Source: an uncultured Verrucomicrobia subdivision 3 bacterium (lineage in GTDB: Bacteria > Verrucomicrobiota > Verrucomicrobiia > Limisphaerales > UBA11358). From it: a stretch of DNA of 64,000 bases. Shown in pieces: positions 1-8,959 of the stretch. How positions within the stretch are numbered: the stretch's first letter is position 1; each line of letters starts with the position of its first letter. The notes beneath the pieces are model-generated. The model saw nothing but the letters and a program-made list of their open reading frames with translations, was not told the DNA's origin and did not search any database. The position numbers and the translations under genes were made by a program. The stretch is from assembly GCA_903917705.1 (NCBI GenBank), contig CAIXBQ010000015.1, positions 42,429 to 106,428 of the forward strand. Reading direction: 5' to 3'.

Positions 1-192
1 GTGCGGCCAGAACGCGGAGTCCGCTTGCTCCAATCCGGCTTGCGCAGCCATGATTCGCTGCTGCGCGATACGCGCGTCTGGATTATGCGACAGCGCGTAA
101 TCCAGGGCACGCTCCAGCGTCCACGGTTCGGCGGCACCGGCGGCCAGCGAACATAGCAGCGACAAAGCCAGAAATCCCGGTAGCTTTTTCAT
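1..192 (-). CDS. TolC-family outer membrane efflux protein, N-terminal part only (runs off the window)
   Basis: Reverse strand reads MKKLPGFLALSLLCSLAAGAAEPWTLERALDYALSHNPDARIAQQRIMAAQAGLEQADSAFWPH: signal peptide plus a TolC-like N-terminus; ATGA overlap with the upstream gene. Confidence 0.75.
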   Translation of the reverse strand, partial: MKKLPGFLALSLLCSLAAGAAEPWTLERALDYALSHNPDARIAQQRIMAAQAGLEQADSAFWPH

Positions 193-422
193 TTGGTGCA
201 GCAAGATTCTCCCGATTTTACGGTTTCACAGCAAGACCCGCCGACGCCCATTTTCTTCAACACGATTTCCAGTGGGCAGAAATTCGTGAATGACGATTGC
301 AACAGGTTGAAGCCGACGAACGCGGTGAACCAGAGCCAGTTCGGGCTGTGGTAATGCGCGAGCAGCAGGCTGATGAGGATAAATGTGCCGGCAAACCGGC
401 GGATGATCATGTGCATTTTCAT
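189..422 (-). CDS. DUF2892 (YgaP-like) small membrane protein with Cys-rich tail
   Basis: 77 aa, two hydrophobic segments, FTNFCPLEIVLKKMGV typical of DUF2892; a downstream Met (about 407) may be the real start. Confidence 0.7.
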   Translation of the reverse strand: MKMHMIIRRFAGTFILISLLLAHYHSPNWLWFTAFVGFNLLQSSFTNFCPLEIVLKKMGVGGSCCETVKSGESCCTK

Positions 423-432
423 ACGCCCATAC

Positions 433-459
433 TGAGCCGCCAGCCGCCAAAAAGTTACA
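433..459 (-). promoter_or_regulatory. Putative ECF-type promoter, site 1 (TGTAACTTTTTGGCGGCTGGCGGCTCA)
   Basis: One of six copies of TGTAAC-N15-GGYTCR, directly upstream of the DUF2892 gene. Confidence 0.7.
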
Positions 460-512
460 AATCAATCACAATTGAGGTTTGCTCCCCAACCGTCAGTCTT
501 TTGATGCCCCGG

Positions 513-674
513 TTATGAAAGCCGCACGATCCCGGCTCGATAATAAGCATTCAATGCCAGTTGAAAAGCCACGGCCACCAGTCCGGCCACAAAGCCGTAG
601 GCGCACGTTTTGAGAATCGTGCGCGGTCGTTCTGGAAGTTTGGCCAGCCACTCAACCAAAATTTTCACCCCCAT
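513..674 (-). pseudogene. Short ORF resembling the N-terminus of a ClC-type chloride channel; possible remnant
   Basis: Own translation: MGVKILVEWLAKLPERPRTILKTCAYGFVAGLVAVAFQLALNAYYRAGIVRLS*; not in the ORF track (53 aa). Confidence 0.3.
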
Positions 675-802
675 GATGCAAAGAAACACGCCGGGTGAAA
701 AGTTTCAACCACCGGTCTCGTTTTCCACGCTTCCGTCAGCAGGTTTGCAACTTGCCCTATTTGATTTCAAAGATAAGCTGGACGCTCGTTTTTCCAACTT
801 TT

Positions 803-2071
803 ATGGCCAGATTAAAAAAAAACAATGATACCGAGGCGGTGAATGCTTTCCGATTCAGCCTCACCGGTTTGCTCCTCTTCAGCCTCGTGCTCATTGCCGG
901 CACGGGGTTGGTTGCCAGCCGTTTTTTTGACGCCAAATCCAAATCTTATTCGTTTGCCAAAAACGATGTCCCTGACCCGGACGCACAGGACAATAATATG
1001 TTCACCCGCAAAGGGCCGTGGGGAGAATTGCTCACGCAAAACATCAAGCTGGAGCGGCCGGCGGAATATATTGCACTGGATGAAAAAACTCCCGAGCCGG
1101 AGACTTGGACATTCAACGGGATGACCTTGGACCAGGTCAGAATCTTGCTCACGGCCAATGGCTTGTCCAAGGATGATGTTGCGGCACAGTTGACGCCCAA
1201 TCGCCTCAATGCGATCGGCAGCAACCTGGTATTCACTCCCGACGAAGGTTTTCTGCTCTCGTTGAAAACCGAAACCCGGCAGAAACTTTACGGCACATTC
1301 TATGGTCTGGGCGTCGGCTTGTATTTCGATTATCCGTTTATTTTCCCCAAGGACAGCGCGGAAACGGTTTACACCGACAGCCGCTTGAATACAGACGATG
1401 TGACCTTGCTTAAGCAACTGATTTATCCCGCCGCCAATTCCGTCCGGTTATCGGATTACAATTTGCTTCTGCGCCGAATCCCCACGCCGGAGCGGCGCAC
1501 CATGATGGCCAAGGTCCTTTCCTTGCAGCCCGCCGTGCTGGCCCGCCTTTGCGTCCGGCCCGACAGCGACATTGACAAGATTGCCGCCTATTGGGGTGCC
1601 ATGGATAACGTCCGCTTCACCGACATGCGCCCGATGCTGGAAGCCTTGAAAGGCTTGCCCCACGGCGGCACGGTCAGCTTGATGTATTTTCTTCCACCCT
1701 TTGCGCGCACCCGGCTTTACACCTATCCGCTGCCGTCGCAGCCGGGCGACCCCAAGATGGATTGCCACTGGAGCACATTTAATTTTTCCAGCGTGCAGCC
1801 CGACAATCGCTTCAACGATCCGACGTTTGCGGTGGATTACATTCAGAAGAATTTTTACCGGATTGATGCCCCGTCCATCTACGGCGACATCCTGCTGTAT
1901 GTGAATGACAAAAATGAGATCAAGCATTCCTCGGTTTTCCTCGCCGACGATCTGGCCTTCACCAAATACGGCGATAACTACCGCCAGCCTTGGATGATTG
2001 TCCGGATGGCGGATATGCAGACCATGTATCCCGCCTTACGGCCGGTGTTTTATCGCCGGAAGACGGAATGA
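803..2071 (+). CDS. Hypothetical membrane-anchored protein
   Basis: Long ORF; start at MARLKKNNDTEAVNAF gives one N-terminal TM helix; no family recognised. Confidence 0.65.
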   Translation: MARLKKNNDTEAVNAFRFSLTGLLLFSLVLIAGTGLVASRFFDAKSKSYSFAKNDVPDPDAQDNNMFTRKGPWGELLTQNIKLERPAEYIALDEKTPEPETWTFNGMTLDQVRILLTANGLSKDDVAAQLTPNRLNAIGSNLVFTPDEGFLLSLKTETRQKLYGTFYGLGVGLYFDYPFIFPKDSAETVYTDSRLNTDDVTLLKQLIYPAANSVRLSDYNLLLRRIPTPERRTMMAKVLSLQPAVLARLCVRPDSDIDKIAAYWGAMDNVRFTDMRPMLEALKGLPHGGTVSLMYFLPPFARTRLYTYPLPSQPGDPKMDCHWSTFNFSSVQPDNRFNDPTFAVDYIQKNFYRIDAPSIYGDILLYVNDKNEIKHSSVFLADDLAFTKYGDNYRQPWMIVRMADMQTMYPALRPVFYRRKTE

Positions 2072-2131
2072 GGGGGATGTTAAAACTTGCGACCCAAAAG
2101 ACCCGCATGGTATTTCATTTTGATACAGAAA

Positions 2132-3490
2132 ATGCCCTCAAACGAAAATCCCGTCTTTGTCATCGGTGTTTTCCGTTCCGGCACTTCACTGCTTTGCTCC
2201 ATCCTGAACCAGAATCCGCAGTTGGCACTGATGTATGAATGCGATGTCTGGAATTTCCCGCGCCCACTCCTGAATAGCCGCTTCAAAAGAAATTGGGCCG
2301 AGCGAATCGAGTTTTTCAATCAGGCGCTTTCCCGGCACCGGCTGATTAAACCAAAAGAGACTCGGAAGCTTGATCCAATCCGCACTCCACTCGACTTGTA
2401 TCGGGCGTTCGGCGCACAGAAGGGTGCTTCCCTCAGTGGCGAGAAATCCCCTTTTTACTGCGACCGTTTGGAACAGCTCCACCGGCAATATCCGTCGGCG
2501 TTTTTCATTTTTGTCTGGCGCAACCCGGTGGAGATTTACCGCAGCGTGTTGAAAGCCGGGCAGACCTCCCGTTTTTTTGGCAAGCCCGGCATGTTGAGCC
2601 GCATGATTTACCAGCAGGAACAGGCCATTGTTCAGGCAGAACGCATTGAAGCGAAGGGCGCACGGATTTTCCGGTTGGATTATGCCAGCCTGATGGATCA
2701 AACCGAAAAAGTATGCCGCGAAATCAGCGCGTTTTTAGGCGTCCCGTATGACGCCCGGATGCTCCAGTTGAATCAGGCGGATTTGTCCGCCATATACAAG
2801 GCTCCGCACCACGCCTATCTGCGGCGGGGGGTGATCGAACGGCAGAAATACGCCGAGGAACTGGTGTCGCCTGGCATTGCCCAAAAACTGGAGCGATACC
2901 GCCATCGTTGGGAATCGCAACAGGCTAAGTGGCTGAATCCGGCGGCACGCCCAAATCAACCGGTGCCGGGATCCGTGGAGTTTTTCTATCATCATTGCAT
3001 GGGTCGGGCATTGAGCATTTACGATTCATTGGTGCGGGCCGGGTTTGAATTCTTGCCGCTGGCATGGCTGCGCGTTTACCGGTTGCTTAAAAGCTGGGTG
3101 GTCAATCCGCCCTCCGGGGCAGCCGACGAGAGAACTTCCTTGGCCGGGGATTGTCAGCGTCATTGGCTAACGATTCTGGTGGCGGCCATTTTACTTGTTT
3201 TGGTCAGCTATATCCATCTCCATGCCAACCCGCATTTGCAGTTCAACCTGCTTTATGCCGTCCCCTGCGTCCTGCTTGCGCTGGTGGTGAATATGCGCTG
3301 GGCCAGCCTGTTTGTGCTCGTCAGTTCAATCATCTCACCGATGATTCAATACATTGGCGACAGTGATTATCGTTCCGCATGGGTTTTTGTTTGGAATTTC
3401 TTCACCCGGTTCATCCTGCTGGAGATTGTTATTCTCACCATCGGCCGCATCCGGAAGGAATTCTCCGAGGACGGCGACAAGGCCACCTAA
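2132..3490 (+). CDS. Sulfotransferase-family protein with C-terminal multi-TM domain
   Basis: N-terminal PAPS loop GVFRSGTSLLCSILNQNPQL and later FIFVWRNPVEIYRSV; four or so hydrophobic helices from about residue 350. Confidence 0.75.
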   Translation: MPSNENPVFVIGVFRSGTSLLCSILNQNPQLALMYECDVWNFPRPLLNSRFKRNWAERIEFFNQALSRHRLIKPKETRKLDPIRTPLDLYRAFGAQKGASLSGEKSPFYCDRLEQLHRQYPSAFFIFVWRNPVEIYRSVLKAGQTSRFFGKPGMLSRMIYQQEQAIVQAERIEAKGARIFRLDYASLMDQTEKVCREISAFLGVPYDARMLQLNQADLSAIYKAPHHAYLRRGVIERQKYAEELVSPGIAQKLERYRHRWESQQAKWLNPAARPNQPVPGSVEFFYHHCMGRALSIYDSLVRAGFEFLPLAWLRVYRLLKSWVVNPPSGAADERTSLAGDCQRHWLTILVAAILLVLVSYIHLHANPHLQFNLLYAVPCVLLALVVNMRWASLFVLVSSIISPMIQYIGDSDYRSAWVFVWNFFTRFILLEIVILTIGRIRKEFSEDGDKAT

Positions 3491-3515
3491 ACCGCCGCCG
3501 CCGAAATACGCTGGT

Positions 3516-4055
3516 TCAAATTGCAAAATCATTCAGATGGCTCTTTGCCACGCTCAGAATGGAATGATAACATTCATCCACATTGTGTGTAATCGTATTG
3601 ACATGGTTGCCGCGCTCATGCGAGCGGGGAGCCTCAAAGGGATAATCAATCAATTGCTGGAGTTGGCCGGCCTGGGCGCGTTTGTAAATCCCTTTTGGGT
3701 CTCGCGCCATGCAGACATCCAGCGGCGCATCAATGTAAAACCACACCAGCTTGTCGCCCAAAATCTGCGTCACGAGATCGCGCTGGGGATATTCCGGGGC
3801 CATCGTGGAAACCACCACATTCAAATCCTGACCAGCCAGCAGTCGGGCGATTTCTGCAATACGGCGATGATTTTCCAGCCGCGCCTCTGGCCGGAAGCCC
3901 AAATCGGAACAGAGCGTCGAGCGCATTTCGTCCCCGTCGCGATAGACCACGGGAATTTTCCGATTTAACAGACCATCGCGGAGTCGCAGCGCCAGCGTGG
4001 TTTTGCCGGCACCGGAACGACCGAACAACCAGAATACTTTGGTAAGGGTTTCCAT
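3516..4055 (-). CDS. cysC: Adenylylsulfate kinase-like protein
   Basis: P-loop GRSGAGKTTLALRL, YRDGDEMRSTLCSDLGF, ENHRRIAEIA typical of APS kinases. Confidence 0.75.
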   Translation of the reverse strand: METLTKVFWLFGRSGAGKTTLALRLRDGLLNRKIPVVYRDGDEMRSTLCSDLGFRPEARLENHRRIAEIARLLAGQDLNVVVSTMAPEYPQRDLVTQILGDKLVWFYIDAPLDVCMARDPKGIYKRAQAGQLQQLIDYPFEAPRSHERGNHVNTITHNVDECYHSILSVAKSHLNDFAI

Positions 4056-4448
4056 CTACAATTGGGGAGATTGGCGTTTTGTTTCTGATGATTGCGGTTT
4101 CTTGGTTGTTTTGTCTTGGAATTTTCCATCCGTTTGGAGTTTCTTAAATTGCTTTGGCCAAAAATATGGCGGGGCGTAACAAATCTTGTCGGCGCGCACT
4201 AGGGCGCAGACTTTTGGCAGCCGGTTCTTCGCGCAGAAGTCGGGATTCGAGTAGCGGCAGCCGTGAGTTTGCGTTTCGCTGTCCAGCGGATGCAGCGGCG
4301 CGTGAAAGGCGTCGGCGTTTTTCATTCAGCTACGTTGGAATGACATCGCCGCACCGGAATTCCGGGAAGACGATTCAAGAGTGATGTCGCTCGGCATGAC
4401 GCGGAGTTTGCAACAAGTGAGCGTGCGCAACAAGCGCGAGCATTTACT

Positions 4449-4616
4449 TTAATGGGAACTGGTCGCAATCAGCACGCCGAGAACCGCGCCGTAAATCATG
4501 GTGATGACGGGATGGCTGGTGAGCGGACAGGCACCGGTGGAACAACCCACGAGTTTATACCAGCCGAACCCGATCCCGCCGCCGACAACGACGCCAATGA
4601 TGATGCGTAATATCAT
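4449..4616 (-). CDS. DUF6132-like small membrane protein (55 aa)
   Basis: Own translation: MILRIIIGVVVGGGIGFGWYKLVGCSTGACPLTSHPVITMIYGAVLGVLIATSSH; GC-S/T-G-A-CPLT signature; starts 4 nt after the thioredoxin stop. Below the ORF-track size cut-off. Confidence 0.65.
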   Translation of the reverse strand: MILRIIIGVVVGGGIGFGWYKLVGCSTGACPLTSHPVITMIYGAVLGVLIATSSH

Positions 4617-4620
4617 GGCT

Positions 4621-4974
4621 TTAAGCGGTGACGTTCAAATTTGCCGCTTTCTCCAGCCAGGCTTTGAGTGGGCGTGGGCCGTAAAAGCCCTCGACCTGAT
4701 CTACCGGCTCACCGTCGCGAAACATCATCATTGTCGGGACGCTGTTGATTTCATATTCGCCACCCAGCGCGGCGGCATCATCAATGTTCAACTTGGCAAA
4801 TTTCACCTTGCCGGTGAAATCAGCGGCGAATTGTTCGAGCAGCGGCGCAAGCATCTTGCATGGCCCACACCACGGCGCGTAAAAATCCACCAGCACCGGT
4901 TCGGTGGCGCGCAGGACTTCGGTTTCAAAATTGGTTTCCGTCAGTTCGATGATGTTTTTCATGGCAAAATCCAT
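4621..4974 (-). CDS. trxA: Thioredoxin
   Basis: PVLVDFYAPWCGPCKMLAPLLEQFA, INSVPTMMMF; start at MDFAMKNIIE or MKNIIE. Confidence 0.9.
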   Translation of the reverse strand: MDFAMKNIIELTETNFETEVLRATEPVLVDFYAPWCGPCKMLAPLLEQFAADFTGKVKFAKLNIDDAAALGGEYEINSVPTMMMFRDGEPVDQVEGFYGPRPLKAWLEKAANLNVTA

Positions 4975-4989
4975 CGTTGCTAACTTTAC

Positions 4990-5016
4990 TGAACCGCGAG
5001 TGGCGGAAAAGTTACA
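4990..5016 (-). promoter_or_regulatory. Putative ECF-type promoter, site 2 (TGTAACTTTTCCGCCACTCGCGGTTCA)
   Basis: Same TGTAAC-N15-GGYTCR architecture; immediately upstream of trxA. Confidence 0.7.
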
Positions 5017-5106
5017 AACCAATTGCAGACATCTCCGGGCTTCGATCCAATACATCGGGTAAAGGGATGTTTGAAGCGCATGGTCGGCAAGAAGCAAATA
5101 ATGCGT

Positions 5107-5137
5107 TTGACAGTATTTAGCATATATGCTAAATACT
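5107..5137 (+). promoter_or_regulatory. Sigma70-type promoter TTGACA-N17-TAAATA overlapped by a 26-bp perfect palindrome (ArsR operator)
   Basis: AGTATTTAGCATATATGCTAAATACT (5112-5137) is perfectly self-complementary; -35 TTGACA at 5107-5112, -10 TAAATA at 5130-5135. Confidence 0.85.
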
Positions 5138-5149
5138 AGAGAAGCCGAT

Positions 5150-5491
5150 ATGACTGCCACCACCCAAGCTAAATACAAAAATCAAGCCCGCATCATCAAG
5201 GCGCTTGCCCATCCGACGCGCCTGTTCATTGTGGATGAGTTGTCGCGCGGCGAACGCTGCGTGTGCGAACTCACGGACATGATCGGCGTGGAGATGCCGA
5301 CGGTATCGCGTCATTTGGGAGTGCTTAAAGGTGCGGGCATTCTGGAGACTGAAAAGCGCGGCTTGCAGGTATTTTACCGGCTGCGTGTCCCCTGTGTGCT
5401 GAATTTTTTCAAATGCGTTGAAGCAGTGCAACGCGACGATGGCAAGCCTGCCAGACGAACCGCTGCACCCAAAATGGGCTGCGCCTTATGA
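5150..5491 (+). CDS. arsR: ArsR/SmtB-family transcriptional regulator
   Basis: ALAHPTRLFIVDELSRGERCVCELTDMIGVEMPTVSRHLGVLKGAGILETEKRGLQVFYRL. Confidence 0.9.
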   Translation: MTATTQAKYKNQARIIKALAHPTRLFIVDELSRGERCVCELTDMIGVEMPTVSRHLGVLKGAGILETEKRGLQVFYRLRVPCVLNFFKCVEAVQRDDGKPARRTAAPKMGCAL

Positions 5492-6567
5492 ATGGTGTCA
5501 AAGACATGGCGGCTCCCGTTGGCGTCTCAAAATCCGCCGATCCGCGCAAGGCTGGTTGGCAAAATTATTCACTGCGGGGCATCGTCGTATTGGCCGTCTG
5601 GTGGTTGGTTTATCAAAGTCTAGCTCCGCTGGCTGGCTGGTTCACCTATTCCCTGTGCGGGCTGGCGAAGGGTTCGCACCTGGGTGCCACGGTGGAGTTC
5701 TTTGTCTATGAATCCCCCAAGGTGCTGATGTTGCTCATGCTGGTCGTGTTCGCTGTCGGCATCGTGCGGTCGTTTTTTACGCCGGAACGGACGCGGCGGA
5801 TGCTCTCCGGTCGGCGCGAGTCCACCGGCAATGTGCTGGCCGCGCTGTTGGGCATCGTGACGCCGTTCTGTTCATGCTCGGCGGTGCCGCTGTTTATCGG
5901 CTTCGTTACGACTGGCGTGCCGTTGGGCGTGACGTTTTCGTTTCTTGTCTCTGCGCCGATGGTGAACGAAGTGGCGCTAGTGCTGCTGTTCGGTTTATTT
6001 GGTTGGAAGGTAGCGGGCTTGTATTTATGCACCGGGCTGCTCATCGCGATTATTTCCGGCTGGGTGATCGGGCGACTTCACATGGAGAAGCACGTCGAGG
6101 ATTGGGTTTATGAAACCAAGACCGGCACCAGTGCCGACGATGAATTATTAAACTGGCCGGCGCGTATTCGGCTCGGCCTGGACGCGGTAAAGGACATCGT
6201 CGGGCGCGTATGGCTATACGTTCTGATCGGCATCGCGGTGGGCGCGGGCATTCATGGCTATGTGCCGGAAAACTTCATGGCGTCCATCATGGGAAAAGGC
6301 GCGTGGTGGTCAGTGCCGTTGGCGGTGCTCATCGGCGTGCCGATGTATTCCAATGCGGCGGGGATCATCCCCATTGTGCAGGCGTTGCTCGGCAAGGGCG
6401 CGGCACTCGGCACAGTGCTGGCGTTTATGATGTCGGTCATCGCGCTGTCGCTGCCCGAAGCCATCATTCTGCGCAAGGTTCTCAAGCCCCGGCTCATCGC
6501 CACTTTTTTTGGCGTCGTGGCGTTGGGCATCCTGTTGGTCGGCTATCTTTTTAATCTGCTGATGTAA
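5488..6567 (+). CDS. DUF318/ArsP-type permease
   Basis: TPFCSCSAVPLFIGFVTTGVPLGVTFSFLVSAPMVNEVAL signature; ATGA coupling with arsR. Confidence 0.85.
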   Translation: MNGVKDMAAPVGVSKSADPRKAGWQNYSLRGIVVLAVWWLVYQSLAPLAGWFTYSLCGLAKGSHLGATVEFFVYESPKVLMLLMLVVFAVGIVRSFFTPERTRRMLSGRRESTGNVLAALLGIVTPFCSCSAVPLFIGFVTTGVPLGVTFSFLVSAPMVNEVALVLLFGLFGWKVAGLYLCTGLLIAIISGWVIGRLHMEKHVEDWVYETKTGTSADDELLNWPARIRLGLDAVKDIVGRVWLYVLIGIAVGAGIHGYVPENFMASIMGKGAWWSVPLAVLIGVPMYSNAAGIIPIVQALLGKGAALGTVLAFMMSVIALSLPEAIILRKVLKPRLIATFFGVVALGILLVGYLFNLLM

Positions 6568-6596
6568 TGACTTAAAGCAGCAATCTGTCACCAATT

Positions 6597-7751
6597 ATGA
6601 AACGCATTTCCCTTCGCAAACTTCTACCGTGGCTGGTGGTCGCCGCCATCGTCGTTTTTGCCGTCTATCGTCTCAAATTCAGTCCGACACCGGTAATGAC
6701 TTACATAATCGCAACGGGCGAAGTGCGCGGCGATGTCATGGGCACAGGCACGCTGGAAGCCCGCGTCAAAACCACCATCAGCCCCCGCATTCAGGAGCGG
6801 CTGGCGGAAGTGCTCGTGGATCAGGGCGACGCCGTGAAGTCCGGCCAACTCCTCGCCCGCCTCGATGACGCGGAAACCAAACAGCAAGTCGCCATCGCGG
6901 AAGCCACGCTTACTGCCGCTCGCGCCACGGTGGAGCGCGTGCGTTCCGACGAAGCCCGCGCGCAGGCAGTGCTCAAGCAGGCTCAACAAGATCACCAACG
7001 TTCGATTGAGTTGCTCGCCGGGAAAATCACTTCGCAGGCCGACTTCGACAAATCCGCCGAAGCGTTGCACGTCGCCGAAGCTGACCTCAAGAGCGCGCAG
7101 GCCGCCATCGTGGAAGCCGAGAGCCAGGTGTTCACCGACGAAAAAACTTTGCTTTATCAAAAGGAACATCTCGCGTTCACCGAAATGCGCAGTCCCTATG
7201 ACGGATTGGTCACGCGCCGCGACCGCGACCCCGGCGGGATTGTCGTGCCGGGATCATCCATCCTGCAACTCGTCGCCACGAATGAAATCTGGGTTTCCGC
7301 TTGGGTGGACGAAACCGCGATGACAGGTTTGCAAGCAGGCCAGCCAGCGCGCGTCGTCTTCCGCTCCGAACCCGCGAAGAATTATGCCGGTGAAGTCGCC
7401 CGACTCGGTCGCGAAGCCGACCGCGAGACACGCGAATTCTTGGTGGACGTGCGCGTGAAGGAATTGCCGGAGAACTGGACGATAGGCCAGCGCGCCGAGG
7501 TGTTCATCGAAGCCGGAAAAAAATCCGGTGTGCTGCTAATGCCTCCACAATTTATTCGCTGGCGTGAAGGTAAAGCTGGCGTGTTCGTCAACGAACACGG
7601 TCACGCCCGCTGGCTCGGTGTGACGCTGGGTTTGCGCGGATTGCAGAACGTCGAAGTGACACAGGGGCTTTCCGCCGGCGAACAAATCGTCCGGCCTGTC
7701 GAAGGCCAGAAACAACCGCTTACTGACGGTCAACGCATCAAAGTGAAATGA
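6597..7751 (+). CDS. HlyD/MacA-type periplasmic adaptor
   Basis: GTLEARVKTTISPRIQERLAEVLVDQGDAVKSGQLLARLDD plus coiled coil and barrel motifs. Confidence 0.85.
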   Translation: MKRISLRKLLPWLVVAAIVVFAVYRLKFSPTPVMTYIIATGEVRGDVMGTGTLEARVKTTISPRIQERLAEVLVDQGDAVKSGQLLARLDDAETKQQVAIAEATLTAARATVERVRSDEARAQAVLKQAQQDHQRSIELLAGKITSQADFDKSAEALHVAEADLKSAQAAIVEAESQVFTDEKTLLYQKEHLAFTEMRSPYDGLVTRRDRDPGGIVVPGSSILQLVATNEIWVSAWVDETAMTGLQAGQPARVVFRSEPAKNYAGEVARLGREADRETREFLVDVRVKELPENWTIGQRAEVFIEAGKKSGVLLMPPQFIRWREGKAGVFVNEHGHARWLGVTLGLRGLQNVEVTQGLSAGEQIVRPVEGQKQPLTDGQRIKVK

Positions 7752-8959
7752 ACCTCGCCGTCCGTGACATCCGCCACAACCTTGGCCGGTTTGCGCTGAC
7801 CACCGTCGGCATCGGCCTGTTGCTGATGATCGTCATGGGCATGGGCGGAATCTATCGCGGCCTGATTTATGAAGCGACGCTGCTCGTGGATCTAGTCGGC
7901 GCGGACTTGTGGGTGGTGCAGGGCAGCACGCGCGGGCCGTTCGCCGAGGTCTCGCGCATTCCTGCCAACCTTGAAGACCGCGTCCGCGCCGTGCCGGGTG
8001 TGGCGGACGCGCGACATTTTGTCTCGCACACCATTCAACGTGAGCATCGCGGCCTGCCGTTGCGCATGGTGGTGCAAGGACTCTCATGGCCCGAAGACAA
8101 AGGCGATTGGTTGACGCTGATGGCGGGTCGCGCGTTGCGTCAGGCTCACTACGAAATGATTGCCGATCAGTCCTTGGGCTTGCCGCTCGGCGAGAAACTC
8201 AAGCTGGGCAAGGACGTTTACGAAGTCGTCGGTCTGACCAAGGGCATGGTGGGGACAGGCGGCGACGGCTTGTGCTTTTTCACGGTGAGCGATGCGGAGG
8301 CCATTCAGTTCGACGTGCCGGGTGAAGCCACGCGCCTCGAACGCGCTGCGCGCCTTGCCCGCCTGGAAAACCTAGACCTTGGCCGCGTGACGCCGCTGCT
8401 GTCAGAACGAGTGGTTGGCCCGGCCAGCGAGTTGCCCGCGCTCGCGCCACCGCAAGTCAGCGCGGTGCTGGTGACATTGCGGAACGGTGCGGATGCGGCG
8501 CGGGTGACGGCGACGCTGGCGACATGGCCGGATGTGACGGTCTATTCCACACAACAGCAGAAAGACCTCCTGCTCTCCGGCATGGTGGACAAGTCAAAGC
8601 GGCAACTTGGTTTGTTTCGCGCCCTGCTCATCATCATTTCCACGATCATCATGGCGCTGATTCTCTACACGCTCACGCTCGACAAGATCCACGACATCGC
8701 CCTGCTGAAACTCATCGGAGCGCGGAATGGCGTCATCATCGGCTTGATTCTCCAACAGGCGCTGCTCATGGGCGTGCTGGGCTACGGACTGGCATGGTGG
8801 CTGGGGCAATTCGCCTTTCCACGTTTCCCGCGACTTGTGATGATTGAGACGCAGGACTTGCTGATGCTGGGTGGCATCGTGCTGACAATTTCCGTGCTGG
8901 CCAGCCTGCTTGGCATCTGGAAGGCGATGAGTGTCGAGCCAAACAAGGTGTTGTCGTGA
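7748..8959 (+). CDS. DevC/FtsX-like ABC transporter permease
   Basis: MNLAVRDIRHNLGRFALTTVGIGLLL, four TM pattern, C-terminal FtsX domain. Confidence 0.85.
   Translation: MNLAVRDIRHNLGRFALTTVGIGLLLMIVMGMGGIYRGLIYEATLLVDLVGADLWVVQGSTRGPFAEVSRIPANLEDRVRAVPGVADARHFVSHTIQREHRGLPLRMVVQGLSWPEDKGDWLTLMAGRALRQAHYEMIADQSLGLPLGEKLKLGKDVYEVVGLTKGMVGTGGDGLCFFTVSDAEAIQFDVPGEATRLERAARLARLENLDLGRVTPLLSERVVGPASELPALAPPQVSAVLVTLRNGADAARVTATLATWPDVTVYSTQQQKDLLLSGMVDKSKRQLGLFRALLIIISTIIMALILYTLTLDKIHDIALLKLIGARNGVIIGLILQQALLMGVLGYGLAWWLGQFAFPRFPRLVMIETQDLLMLGGIVLTISVLASLLGIWKAMSVEPNKVLS

Noticed and set aside
4056-4325. 89-aa minus-strand ORF upstream of the APS kinase-like gene
   Set aside because: Composition and lack of hydrophobic or domain pattern do not support coding.
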